DNA from: JAIYCX01 sp964353175
Lineage (GTDB): Bacteria; Bdellovibrionota_C; UBA2361; SZUA-149; DAOLCO01
Assembly: GCA_964353175.1 (NCBI GenBank)
Contig: CAYGUX010000008.1
Span: 27,812 to 91,811 of the forward strand
Reading direction: 5' to 3'
DNA: 64,000 bases
The position numbers and the translations under genes were made by a program. The notes under the pieces were generated by a model, which saw only the letters and a program-made list of their open reading frames with translations, ran no database searches and was not told where the DNA came from. Below, one piece after another: positions 25,473-34,646 of this stretch; the stretch's first letter is position 1, and each line of letters opens with the position of its first letter.

Positions 25473-25886
25473 CTACTCCCACTTAACCAAACCACCCAAA
25501 GTCATACGCCCTCGGCGCCTTAGATTGCAGCCTCCTTGAAGCTTATTGGTATGGACGTCAATTAATTTCATCTGAACAACTTCATTAAAATCAGAGGGGC
25601 AGCTTACTTCATAGACCTTAAAGTGATCTGCATAACGCCTTTTAAATCTCAGTTCTCTAATCCCCTGAATCGGCAAAACTACCTCATCCCCAGGTTTTAG
25701 TTCTTTTTTATAGGGCACCAAGCCATTATTAGAAACAATCCGATCAACTTGAAAAGAGTTAAACTCCTTATCCATAATATCATTACGGATAGTGATCTGC
25801 CCGCCTTCGACAAACTTTCCCTTACAGGAGGAAAGTACGAAAGCAAGTAGGCAAAATAGCCAAATTAGCTTAATTTTCGACCACAT
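25473..25886 (-). CDS. Small lipoprotein of unknown function
   Basis: 137 residues. The N-terminus MWSKIKLIWLFCLLAFVLSSC is a lipoprotein signal with the lipobox Cys at 21. The remainder looks beta-rich (GGQITIRNDIMDKEFNSFQV, PGDEVVLPIQGIRELRFKRRY) and ends with a basic stretch (CNLRRRGRM). No family is recognised. It is divergent from csrA across ~160 nt that must contain both promoters. Confidence 0.75.
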   Translation of the reverse strand: MWSKIKLIWLFCLLAFVLSSCKGKFVEGGQITIRNDIMDKEFNSFQVDRIVSNNGLVPYKKELKPGDEVVLPIQGIRELRFKRRYADHFKVYEVSCPSDFNEVVQMKLIDVHTNKLQGGCNLRRRGRMTLGGLVKWE

Positions 25887-26047
25887 AATTCATCTACCCT
25901 GAACTTAACTTAGTTTTTTTCGTTTTTTGTCTAAAACAATAACAATTATACAATAAACCTTAAACTATACTATTGTGCCAAATAGGCTACCTCTGATATT
26001 TGAATGAACATTATATACCCTTCTTCACGGATGAGGATAATTTACAC

Positions 26048-26350
26048 ATGTTAGTTTTAACTAGAAAGCCAGGCCAAAGCGTATTCATTGGTGACTCAAT
26101 TAAGATCACTCTACACGGAATTAGAGGAAATCAAGTGAGAATAGGAATAGATGCTCCCAGTCACGTAAGAATCTACCGAGAGGAGATTTTTACTCAGATT
26201 GTAGAGGAGAATAAATCTGCCGCGAGCGACCTTCCTGCTGATCTTAGCAATATAGCTAAGACTTGGGCAGATGGACGCACTGGAGCACTAAACGTACTAA
26301 AAAAGCACTCAAGTAAAAAGCCTAAGGCTGAAGATGAAGACGACAGCTAA
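26048..26350 (+). CDS. csrA: Carbon storage regulator CsrA
   Basis: 100 residues from the ATG at 26048 with GAGGAT upstream; an earlier in-frame TTG at 26000 would add residues not found in CsrA. The core MLVLTRKPGQSVFIGDSIKITLHGIRGNQVRIGIDAPSHVRIYREEI is a full CsrA, with the RNA-binding L4/R44-type ends present. The extension of ~45 residues ends in a Lys and Asp/Glu-rich tail and is longer than in most CsrA proteins. CsrA binds GGA motifs in mRNA leaders to control translation. It is followed 21 nt later by fliW, its known protein antagonist. Confidence 0.95.
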   Translation: MLVLTRKPGQSVFIGDSIKITLHGIRGNQVRIGIDAPSHVRIYREEIFTQIVEENKSAASDLPADLSNIAKTWADGRTGALNVLKKHSSKKPKAEDEDDS

Positions 26351-26371
26351 ATCCTCTGGAGAAATTAGATT

Positions 26372-26818
26372 ATGAGCGAGACAACTAAAATAAACACTTC
26401 CAGATTCGGAGATCTCGAAGTTAAAACAGATTCAATAGTTTCTATTGTCGGTGGGATAGTAGGCTTCCCAGCAGAAACTAGCTATGTACTACTAGAATAC
26501 AACCCTCCTTTTTCATGGCTTCAATCAACTACCAACCCCTCACTAGCCTTTGTAGTGGTTAATGCAGCTGAATTTGGAGAATCATACCAAGTCCCACTTC
26601 CATTGGGTGACAAGGAAATCGACCTAAATGAAAATGACGACGTAGCCATTCTAAACATGGTAACTGTCAGAGAAGACCCAAGACTTACCACAGTGAACCT
26701 CAAAGCTCCTGTAATAGTTAATCTTAGAACCATGAAAGGTAAACAAGTCATTCTTGATGATGAAAGATACCCAGTAAGACTTCCACTATGGGGAGAAGAA
26801 CCTAAGTCCGAAGGCTAA
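26372..26818 (+). CDS. fliW: Flagellar assembly factor FliW
   Basis: 148 residues, ATG with TGGAGA upstream. Family features are SRFGDLEVKTDSIVSIVGGIVGFP, the WLQSTTNPSLAFVVV segment and NLRTMKGKQVILDDERYPVR near the C-terminus. FliW binds CsrA and flagellin and thereby couples flagellin export to CsrA activity. The direct pairing with csrA is the usual arrangement in bacteria that use the FliW-CsrA-flagellin partner switch, and implies that the organism is flagellated. The last residues (WGEEPKSEG) are slightly longer than usual. Confidence 0.95.
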   Translation: MSETTKINTSRFGDLEVKTDSIVSIVGGIVGFPAETSYVLLEYNPPFSWLQSTTNPSLAFVVVNAAEFGESYQVPLPLGDKEIDLNENDDVAILNMVTVREDPRLTTVNLKAPVIVNLRTMKGKQVILDDERYPVRLPLWGEEPKSEG

Positions 26819-26904
26819 ATAAAGTATAAAAGACTAGCTTGCTTTTTTAAAGAAGAACTCAGCCCATATCATCACAACTCTAGGCTAAAGTATAAAGTAA
26901 ACGA

Positions 26905-27804
26905 TTACATAAAGACTGAGCCCAGTTCTGCAAACATGTCTTTTGTTTTTTCAAGCAACTCTGGCAAATCCTCTGCCTTTAGCCCAAGGATCGCAGCCAG
27001 TGCTAATTTCTCTTTTTCTAAACTCTTATAATCACCTAAATGCCCATAACCCAACTCGTGAGAAAAGATATCACCCAAGGCTACAACAAACATCTTCTCC
27101 TGTAGAGGGCTTTCGGTTGCAGGAGGTAAAGAATCATGATGATGTAAAATCAATTGACAAGTATCTGCGGAGAAATTCCACTTTTTCGCGACTAAAGCTC
27201 CAATCAAAGGATGAGCAAATCCAAATTCCTTCTGCTCCGCTTCAAAAAGAAAAGCTTCTCCTGCCTTAGTTGAATTTACGACACTTTCATATTCCTGCGG
27301 AATCTGTCTTCTTAGAACAAGCTTACCAAGGTCATGCAAAAGGCCAAATAGAAACACTTCTTCCACAAAAGATTTTTTTAAGTGCGTACTAATTATTCGT
27401 GAAGCAATCGATGTGCATGTTGAGTTTTCCCAAATCATTTGCTCGATTGGACCAAACTTACGATTCAATTGCCTTAAAGTAGCTGCGACGATAATACCTT
27501 TTAAAGTTTTAAAACCAATCGTCATAATTGCTTGATTGATCGTACTAATCTCCCTTTGCCTAGAGAACATAGCAGAGTTCGCGATTTTCAATACGCGAGC
27601 AGCCAATGCCGCGTCTTGACCCAAAAGCTGAGTAAGTTTACCCGCAGTTGTATCAGGGTCTTCGATTAAAGTCAGAGCTTGCGCTGCGACATGTGGTAGT
27701 GGCGGTAAATCACTTACCCATGCGACAATTTCACGCCAATCCTTTCCAGGTGCAACGTGATTTTTATACTCTTCTGGGACTACTGTATCTGCTTGAACAC
27801 TCAT
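26905..27804 (-). CDS. HDOD-domain signalling protein
   Basis: 299 residues from the ATG at 27804; the frame is open to 27936 but the extra N-terminus looks like leader, not protein. The HDOD domain covers most of it: LPPLPHVAAQALTLIEDPDTT, LTQLLGQDAALAARVLKIANSAMFSR, INQAIMTIGFKTLKGIIVAATLRQ and then an HD-like part with LFGLLHDLGKLVL (HD) and FGFAHPLIGALVAKKW. HDOD proteins are HD-GYP relatives that lack phosphodiesterase activity and act in signalling. It faces csrA-fliW convergently, and the STAS protein lies upstream and divergent. Confidence 0.9.
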   Translation of the reverse strand: MSVQADTVVPEEYKNHVAPGKDWREIVAWVSDLPPLPHVAAQALTLIEDPDTTAGKLTQLLGQDAALAARVLKIANSAMFSRQREISTINQAIMTIGFKTLKGIIVAATLRQLNRKFGPIEQMIWENSTCTSIASRIISTHLKKSFVEEVFLFGLLHDLGKLVLRRQIPQEYESVVNSTKAGEAFLFEAEQKEFGFAHPLIGALVAKKWNFSADTCQLILHHHDSLPPATESPLQEKMFVVALGDIFSHELGYGHLGDYKSLEKEKLALAAILGLKAEDLPELLEKTKDMFAELGSVFM

Positions 27805-28094
27805 AATCTCTATACTTTTATTTATTTTGAAATCGATTAAATAATTTTGCGGTAACTTAACAAATAAACAAGAACCACGCAGTTTTAAAACGGTACGAAA
27901 AGCGTTCGACTTAACTAAAAAATTTACTGCGAGCAAAATGTTTTAAAAACAGAAAAACCTTTGTTTTTAGCGAATGTACTATTAAGGAAAACAAGCCTTT
28001 TGACGATATAAACTAAATGAGAGCGGGACCGGCAACCACTTCAAGCTGTACCAGATCAAAGCTAACTACCTGTAATTACTATAAAGAGTTGAAG

Positions 28095-28439
28095 ATGGAA
28101 AAAATTGAGTACAAGATAAAGCTAGAGAATAATAAAGGAATCATCGAAGTCAACTCAGACTTAGACAGCGAACAGGCTGGAGAAGCCCTAAGATCTGCAT
28201 TTAGTGGGCTTTTCGATAGAGGCCAAAAAACTATTGTACTAGATCTCTCAGGTGTTGAAATCATCAACTCCTACGGTATTGGCAAGATCCTCATGTGCTA
28301 CAAAAAATTAAAGGCAGAGGATGGAGTGTTAATGGTGAAGCCATTAAAAGGCTTCGTTAGAGAAACACTTGAGTTACTAATGTTAGATGGTCTTTTTCCT
28401 GTGGATAGAGATGAGGTACAGGTACCCAATACTGAATAA
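28095..28439 (+). CDS. STAS-domain (anti-sigma factor antagonist-like) protein
   Basis: 114 residues from the ATG at 28095 (AAAGAG upstream); the frame is open further upstream but the extra sequence is not STAS. A single STAS domain: IKLENNKGIIEVNSDLDSEQAGEAL, TIVLDLSGVEIINSYGIGKIL and a C-terminal helix. The motif usually reads DSSGLG with the second Ser phosphorylated; here it is NSYGIG, so that Ser is Tyr. The protein may act without the usual phosphoswitch. No anti-sigma kinase gene is adjacent; the next gene is a small zinc-ribbon-like protein. Confidence 0.85.
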   Translation: MEKIEYKIKLENNKGIIEVNSDLDSEQAGEALRSAFSGLFDRGQKTIVLDLSGVEIINSYGIGKILMCYKKLKAEDGVLMVKPLKGFVRETLELLMLDGLFPVDRDEVQVPNTE

Positions 28440-28513
28440 ATTCAGCTTTGGACGACGGCGCAATGCAAGGATGCATTAAGAATTAACGAATGGATTTCAA
28501 ATAGAGAAAGATT

Positions 28514-28891
28514 ATGGCATTAAAATTTAGATTAAGAGGATTAGCTGAAACATTTATCGACGAAGTAGTTTGTCCTTGTTGTTCACATAGCACCAGTGTC
28601 TCAAGCAATCATAGGCATGGAGATGAAGATGATAACTCACCTGAAGCTGGTTTAAAAACTGAACATACAAAAGTAACGCTTTCTGGCATTGTAGTAGTTG
28701 TACAATGCGGAGCCTGCGAACATGTTTTCATTCCTAGAGACCAAAGACTAGGAGTACTAAATCACCAAAAGCTTGCTGATGCAGTAGAAAGAGATAGCAA
28801 GAATACGGGGCAACCAATATTTAAAGGTCTCCCTTGCGTAAGCATGGAAGTTGAAAGGCTGAATGCTTGCAAAGATTCAAAGTTTCACTAG
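28514..28891 (+). CDS. Small zinc-ribbon-like protein
   Basis: 125 residues, ATG start. Two Cys pairs, CPCC near residue 20 and CGAC near residue 72, could bind zinc as a ribbon. The His/Asp-rich segment SSNHRHGDEDDN lies between them. No signal peptide or membrane segment is seen, and no family is assigned. It lies 74 nt after the STAS gene in the same direction, so the two may be co-transcribed. Confidence 0.7.
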   Translation: MALKFRLRGLAETFIDEVVCPCCSHSTSVSSNHRHGDEDDNSPEAGLKTEHTKVTLSGIVVVVQCGACEHVFIPRDQRLGVLNHQKLADAVERDSKNTGQPIFKGLPCVSMEVERLNACKDSKFH

Positions 28892-28925
28892 AAATTAGTC
28901 CATAGAGTAAGAAAGACAAAAATCC

Positions 28926-30920
28926 CTACTTCTCCAACATGGTATGCACCCCATCCCAAGTACTGCTTGGGGGGGTTGCAAGATAATCATTGCACCTTGA
29001 AAGCAGTACTACACTTGGTGCGTCACCTTGCTCTACTAACTTCATAAGTATCTCTATTGCTTTTAAAAAGTTCATCTGAAAATAGTTCTCTAAAGCCTCT
29101 TCATAATGATTCTCTAAATCTCCTCTCGCAGAAAGGCGCAATTCATAGATTGATACTGGCTGATTTTGGCCTTTTACTCTGATCCTATCAATTTTTCTAA
29201 AATTAAAACCGTCTCCAGCTGCGCTTTGAGTATTCTCACTCACCAAAACCATAGTTCCATAATACTTATTTAAACTCTCTAATCTTGCAGCTAAGTTTAC
29301 ATCATTCCCTAAAGCAGTGTAGTTAAATCTTTTTCCACCTCCAACATTGCCTGCGATCACCGTACCAGTACTTAATCCAATCCTTAACGATAAATCAGCT
29401 CCAGAGTTGTTCTTTTCTTCTTCCGCAAGTTCAGGAAGTCTGCTTAAAATCTCCAAAGTAGCCGCACAACTCCTCTCAGCATGATTGTTTGTCGCCACCG
29501 GCAAACCCCAACCGGCCATAATACAATCTCCTATAAACTTATCTATCATCCCTTCATGAGATAATATTATTTCAGATAAGTCGCCTAAAGTCCTATTAAC
29601 AAACGAAATCAATTCGTTTGCAGTTACCTTCTCTGAGATAGCGGTAAACCCGACTACATCTAGAAATAAGATAGTTGATTCTAGTTCTCTTCCGCCCAAG
29701 GCCAAGCTATCTGGATTTGCGATAATTTCTTTTACAACCTGAGGAGCAAGGTAGGTAGAAAAAGCATCTTTTAAAAACTTTCTTTGTTTTAGAGAGTTTA
29801 AGTACTGTAAAAAAGGATTTAAAAACAAAATTGCTACAGTTGGACTCAACAAATACAAAGGAGAGATATACCATTGATTCCCGTTAAACTGATGACTTCC
29901 CCAAGCTAAAACTATTATCAACATCACCAATGACGCAACTGTCCCAAACATTAAATGTGAATGTACAACGACAAGCCCCCACAACACCGCTACCCCAACG
30001 CCAATGAGCCACAACCTAGAAATATCTTCCCTATGAATTTCTCGGCCTTCTAAAAAACCAGCTACTGCATGAGCATGTATCTCTACACCAGGATAATATC
30101 CCCCACCCCGCCTAGAAAATGGCCCTAAATAATGGTCGATTACTGACATACTACTAGTGGCTTGAGAAGCTGTTGCAAAACCAACTAAAACCAATTTATT
30201 TTTCAGAAAATCTTTGGGCAAAAACTCATCAGGTGATAAGGCCTGATAATAGGATATAGTTTTTATACTTCTTGGCGGTCCAATAAAATCAATAAATCTC
30301 TTTCCTCCTTGACCTGCAAGCACTAATGGCTTTCCATCTTGTGATAAAAAATCCTCCGCTAACATATATGAGAAAGAAAAATTATCAGACATCTCGACAT
30401 CCAATGACCGTATATAACCATCGGTATCTACTTTCATATTGGCAAAACCTCTTTTCAAAGGAACGGACATAATGTCCATTAAGGAACTAGGCTCCGTAAC
30501 AATCTCACCCGTCACACCATGTTCCACATCTTGAATACTACTAATGTCATTAACCAACACAACATGTGGTGCAGATGATAAAGCAGCAGCAAAACTTGCA
30601 TCATCTGCACTTGGCTCAGCAAACAATAAATCAAATCCGATAGTTTTAACTCCTGCCTTATTTAAACTATTTACCAAGTCAGCATGAATAGACCTAGGCC
30701 AAGGCCATTGAAGATCAATTTCATCAAAAGATGTTTCATCGATCGCAACAATCACTACATCATCAGAAGAACCAACACTACCCCTTAGTAGGAAATAGTA
30801 GTCGTAAATATAATTGTTTAATGAATTTCCAAAAAAATAAAGAAAACTAGAACTAACCAAAATACCCAGTAGGACTACAGAAATCTTACTACTGCTGAGT
30901 TTTAACTTTTTGAGGCGCAT
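28926..30920 (-). CDS. CHASE2-domain adenylate/guanylate cyclase
   Basis: 664 residues. One N-terminal membrane segment (about 14-32) is followed by a periplasmic CHASE2 sensor domain (DDVVIVAIDETSFDEIDLQW, IGFDLLFAEPSADDASFAA and KNKLVLVGFATASQAT). About three C-terminal membrane helices come next (~300-370), then a linker and a cytoplasmic class III cyclase catalytic domain (STILFLDVVGFTAISEKVTA with a metal Asp, KFIGDCIMAGWG with the second Asp, GKRFNYTALGNDVNLAARL). The C-terminal ~70 residues are TPR-like. It should make cAMP (or cGMP) in response to an external cue. It follows the FecR-TPR protein gene by 6 nt in the same operon. Confidence 0.93.
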   Translation of the reverse strand: MRLKKLKLSSSKISVVLLGILVSSSFLYFFGNSLNNYIYDYYFLLRGSVGSSDDVVIVAIDETSFDEIDLQWPWPRSIHADLVNSLNKAGVKTIGFDLLFAEPSADDASFAAALSSAPHVVLVNDISSIQDVEHGVTGEIVTEPSSLMDIMSVPLKRGFANMKVDTDGYIRSLDVEMSDNFSFSYMLAEDFLSQDGKPLVLAGQGGKRFIDFIGPPRSIKTISYYQALSPDEFLPKDFLKNKLVLVGFATASQATSSMSVIDHYLGPFSRRGGGYYPGVEIHAHAVAGFLEGREIHREDISRLWLIGVGVAVLWGLVVVHSHLMFGTVASLVMLIIVLAWGSHQFNGNQWYISPLYLLSPTVAILFLNPFLQYLNSLKQRKFLKDAFSTYLAPQVVKEIIANPDSLALGGRELESTILFLDVVGFTAISEKVTANELISFVNRTLGDLSEIILSHEGMIDKFIGDCIMAGWGLPVATNNHAERSCAATLEILSRLPELAEEEKNNSGADLSLRIGLSTGTVIAGNVGGGKRFNYTALGNDVNLAARLESLNKYYGTMVLVSENTQSAAGDGFNFRKIDRIRVKGQNQPVSIYELRLSARGDLENHYEEALENYFQMNFLKAIEILMKLVEQGDAPSVVLLSRCNDYLATPPSSTWDGVHTMLEK

Positions 30921-30926
30921 TATTTT

Positions 30927-33900
30927 CTAGAATGAATAGCTCGCATTTAAAGTAGCTCCAAAATCAGGTCTCACTGCTTGCTCATCTCTTATAGAAGAAT
31001 ATTCAAATGACTTATCAAAGATATTATTAAACAAAAGACCTATCGCGCCCCTTCTATCATCAAACTCATACCCCAACCCTAAATCAACCAATAGAAAATT
31101 ATCTCTAGACTGCTCAACATATCCACTAGCCTGCTTCTGCATCCGATAAGTGGCCCTACCTAAAGCAAAGAAACCAGAAGTATGAAAATAGTTTAGCTGA
31201 GAGCCAAACTTACTAGTATCACTTTGAGGCAATGGATCAATTTCTTTAAAGTACTCCCAAGAGTAGTCTAAGGTTAGAGTAAGTTCATCAGTTAATACTT
31301 GATATAAATAAGCTCCAACCTTCTTCTCATCTGCTCCGGCCTTAGTTACGTCCCTAAATCTATCCTCTGATATCTCTAAAGTATCTCTATCAAAAGCTAA
31401 CCTGGAGGCAACAAATGGGCTATTTAAATCGATGTCTCTACTCTGAAAATTAACTCCAACATAAGTTTCCGTTGATAAAGTTTGATCTACGCCTAGACCC
31501 CAAAACTTTTGACGGCTACCCTGCAATCCATCAAACACCTGATTAAATCCACCAACAAAAGTCGGTTCCAAGGGACCGATATTGCCCCTATCCGTCCTAT
31601 CTAATGTTTTAGCATAAGCTCCTCTTAAGGAGGTGCTTGATGTTAGCTGATACAGAAATCCAAACTTGGGATCAAAACTATCCCTAGTAAAGTCTTCATC
31701 TACGAAAGGAGCATCTACCGCATTCTCACTAAAATCCAACCATGTATAACTGATGCCAGCATCCACATCTAAGTCATCTGTTAAATGCCAAGTTGAATAT
31801 ACAAAGTTACGGCTAGTCTGTTGCCCTACAGAATCAGCGCTATTAATCTGGAATCCCTGCAATGAACTAAGTCCAGCACTTGATCCGGAATTGGAGATTA
31901 CTCCATTCTCTCGACCTTCTATATTGCTGTACCGAAAACTTGTACCCGCGACGACAGAAACTAATTCTCTATCTATAATAAATTGTGCATCTACTTGACC
32001 CAAGTTTTCCTTTCGCTTTAATCGCTCATCTAATAACCCATCAAATCGAAACGGGTCCCTAGTAACTGGACTACCATTGCTAACAATATTTAAAGTATTT
32101 ATACGACTTGAATTATTCGCGTCATTTACTCTCGTATCACCGTAGTTATAAAATGCTTGAGCTATAAAATGAGTCCCTGCTGAAATCCGCTTACTATAAC
32201 CACCTCTCACAAGAAAAGACTCTAAGTCAGTTTGAATATCTCTATCCTCTTCATACTGATCTCTATTTACTAGCAGATCCCCTCTATCATTAGCAGTCAA
32301 GGCTGAATCCCAAACAAACGTACTATCCGCTGACAACTTATACTGTCCCAAACTAAAAAGTTGCTGACTCCTTTCGAAGTCATTATCCCGAAAGCCATGA
32401 CGATAATCATAATTATAACCAAAGTTCATTCCTAAATCTTCAGTATTCCTTATGTGTTCAATCCCACCCCCAGCACTTCTTAAAACAGTATCACTTCTCC
32501 CTCCTATGACAGTCCTTTCAGTAGGTGCATCAAACAAAGTAGTGTATTCATTTAAAGAAGCTTCACCACCGACAGAAAGATTATTCGCGTTAAAAGTAAC
32601 TGGAGACAACAAGCGACCTAGTAAATTTTCAGTAGCCTGTGCTCGACTATTTAAATGAGTCTCACTCAAAAGTGTTCCCAATAAATAGTGGGAAGAAAAA
32701 TTAGAATAGTCCTTATGTAAAGACTTAACGGCTTCCACCCGCGCAAGCTCTGTAAATCCAACTCTACTATATATCCGACCTAAACCGTTAGTTCTTGTGG
32801 CAGAATCATTATCAAGCATTAAACTAGATCTATAAACCGCCCTATTATCATTTCTTTCGATAGAAGCTTGAATGTCTCTTAGAGCAGCAATGGGTTTATG
32901 TTCAACGAGATTTAAATAAGATCGGTATAAATATGGAGTAGGATCTTCTGGATCAAGCTCCATTGCTCTTTTAAATTCCTTACTTGCATTTTTTCCACTT
33001 GCTTCCTCGTAGTATGCCTTACCAAGGTAACTCCTATAGATAGAAACTGTAGGCTCTAACTGCACTGCATACTCTAGCTCCGTTCTTCCTTTCTCAAGAT
33101 TACCCTGACTAATATACGCCAACCCAAGTCCCAAGTGAGGCAATGCGCTAGACTGATCTAAGGCGATTGACTTACTAAAAGCTTCTATTGCTTCTTTAGA
33201 CTCTTTTTTTGTTAAGTATGAGAATCCAAGAACTGCTGAACCATAAGAACTTTTTACTTCTTGATCAGACCCCAACAACTCTAATGCCTTATCTCTATCA
33301 CCAAAAGCTAAGAATATTTCAGCGAGCCTTGCCTTAGCTAATTCATTCTGAGGATGGCTTTTTAAAATTGTTTGCAATTTATCCTTGGCAGACTCCAAGT
33401 CATGATTTGCTTGATCTGAATAAGAGGCTACCAAAAGAAGAGTTTCATTCTCCGCATCTACTCCCAGAGCATTCTCAACTAACTCAATCGCCTTATCCCT
33501 TTCATTTCTTACCAACAAAATAATTGCTTTTTGAGAAGCCAACAAAGCGTCGCTTGTACCTCTTCCAAGACTAGCTACCGATTGATGAATTTCTTCAGCG
33601 CCTTGAACGTCACCAAGACTTAATTTCAAAGCTGATACATATAATAGAATATCTGTATCCTTAGAAGTGAGCAGTCCTTGTGCTTCCCCTAATGCCTTTG
33701 CATATTGCCCTTCGACATAATAAGAAAGAGATCGGCCTAAGATTGCCTTTTCACTTCCATCTATGAACTTCCCTCTAGCGCTAACAGGATCACTGGACAA
33801 CAAATCAAAAGCACTGTTAAGTGAAGCGCCTGAGAAAGAAGAAACAAACTGCTGATAATCTACCGTAGGTGGATAATACAAAGCCCATTCAACAGACCCA

Positions 33901-34451
33901 ATCGGATCTATCATAATTGATTTAACTGGAGCCTTTCCTGCCTCAGTTACTCCGAGCTCACCTTTTTTAACAGCACTCGAACCAAACTCATTTTCTAAAT
34001 ACACTTCCCCATCAAGCACTGATACTTTAGTTTGATTGTTCTCGACTTCGATAACAAACTCAGTACCACGAACTGAGGCACTCACGTGTGGAGTATTAAT
34101 GGGTGGAAACGATTTAGACTTTCTACTTAAAAAATGACCTATCCCACTTAATAGAGACACCGGCTTAACATTCGCTCCCTTCGTTTTATTAGAAAAACTA
34201 ATTGTTGCCTTTGGACTCATTCTAATTAAAAAGCCATCGCTGAATTTAATCCCAGCTCTACTGTTATCTAAAGTCCTTACCTGATTATTTTCAGTAAATA
34301 CTTGGCCTGTATTGACTTCGATCCAATCGCCACTACTCGCAAACGAACCCTCTACCTGACCTTGAGATGAATATAGAGTAGCTAAATCCTCAGCCCATGC
34401 AGTATAAGTAGCCAAAAGGATAAAAGGATAAAATAGGTATTTTATTCGCAT
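30927..34451 (-). CDS. FecR-TPR-beta-barrel outer-membrane protein
   Basis: 1174 residues. A signal peptide ends near AWAED (about 20). A FecR domain follows (~40-150; MSPKATISFSN, ASVRGTEFVIEVENNQTKV). Residues ~215-610 contain repeated TPR helices (LGLGLAYISQGNLEKGRTELEYAVQ, YLGKAYYEEASGKNASKEFKRAMELDP). Residues ~620-1174 are beta-rich with many aromatic strand ends and finish in a barrel-type C-terminus (DFGATLNASYSF), like a TonB-dependent receptor barrel. It probably sits in the outer membrane with the TPR and FecR parts in the periplasm. It precedes the CHASE2 cyclase gene in one operon, so it may supply or modify the cue for that sensor. Confidence 0.85.
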   Translation of the reverse strand: MRIKYLFYPFILLATYTAWAEDLATLYSSQGQVEGSFASSGDWIEVNTGQVFTENNQVRTLDNSRAGIKFSDGFLIRMSPKATISFSNKTKGANVKPVSLLSGIGHFLSRKSKSFPPINTPHVSASVRGTEFVIEVENNQTKVSVLDGEVYLENEFGSSAVKKGELGVTEAGKAPVKSIMIDPIGSVEWALYYPPTVDYQQFVSSFSGASLNSAFDLLSSDPVSARGKFIDGSEKAILGRSLSYYVEGQYAKALGEAQGLLTSKDTDILLYVSALKLSLGDVQGAEEIHQSVASLGRGTSDALLASQKAIILLVRNERDKAIELVENALGVDAENETLLLVASYSDQANHDLESAKDKLQTILKSHPQNELAKARLAEIFLAFGDRDKALELLGSDQEVKSSYGSAVLGFSYLTKKESKEAIEAFSKSIALDQSSALPHLGLGLAYISQGNLEKGRTELEYAVQLEPTVSIYRSYLGKAYYEEASGKNASKEFKRAMELDPEDPTPYLYRSYLNLVEHKPIAALRDIQASIERNDNRAVYRSSLMLDNDSATRTNGLGRIYSRVGFTELARVEAVKSLHKDYSNFSSHYLLGTLLSETHLNSRAQATENLLGRLLSPVTFNANNLSVGGEASLNEYTTLFDAPTERTVIGGRSDTVLRSAGGGIEHIRNTEDLGMNFGYNYDYRHGFRDNDFERSQQLFSLGQYKLSADSTFVWDSALTANDRGDLLVNRDQYEEDRDIQTDLESFLVRGGYSKRISAGTHFIAQAFYNYGDTRVNDANNSSRINTLNIVSNGSPVTRDPFRFDGLLDERLKRKENLGQVDAQFIIDRELVSVVAGTSFRYSNIEGRENGVISNSGSSAGLSSLQGFQINSADSVGQQTSRNFVYSTWHLTDDLDVDAGISYTWLDFSENAVDAPFVDEDFTRDSFDPKFGFLYQLTSSTSLRGAYAKTLDRTDRGNIGPLEPTFVGGFNQVFDGLQGSRQKFWGLGVDQTLSTETYVGVNFQSRDIDLNSPFVASRLAFDRDTLEISEDRFRDVTKAGADEKKVGAYLYQVLTDELTLTLDYSWEYFKEIDPLPQSDTSKFGSQLNYFHTSGFFALGRATYRMQKQASGYVEQSRDNFLLVDLGLGYEFDDRRGAIGLLFNNIFDKSFEYSSIRDEQAVRPDFGATLNASYSF

Positions 34452-34646
34452 CTTCAGGTGTCTTTTTATTGTTTTTTGTTAGATCTACTTAATTCTTACT
34501 TGATTTTTTCCAATAGAGCATTAAAAAATACTGCTTCAAACTTGCTTCGGTATAAATAATTATTGGCTTATTAGTACTAAGATGGCATTAATCAATGCAA
34601 CGTATTTCTTAATTGGCCATAATCTCACATAACACCCTACTTCAAT

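Noticed and set aside
26000..26047. N-terminal extension of csrA from an in-frame TTG
   Set aside because: The ATG at 26048 has a ribosome site and begins the canonical MLVLTRKPGQ; the extra residues are unlike CsrA.
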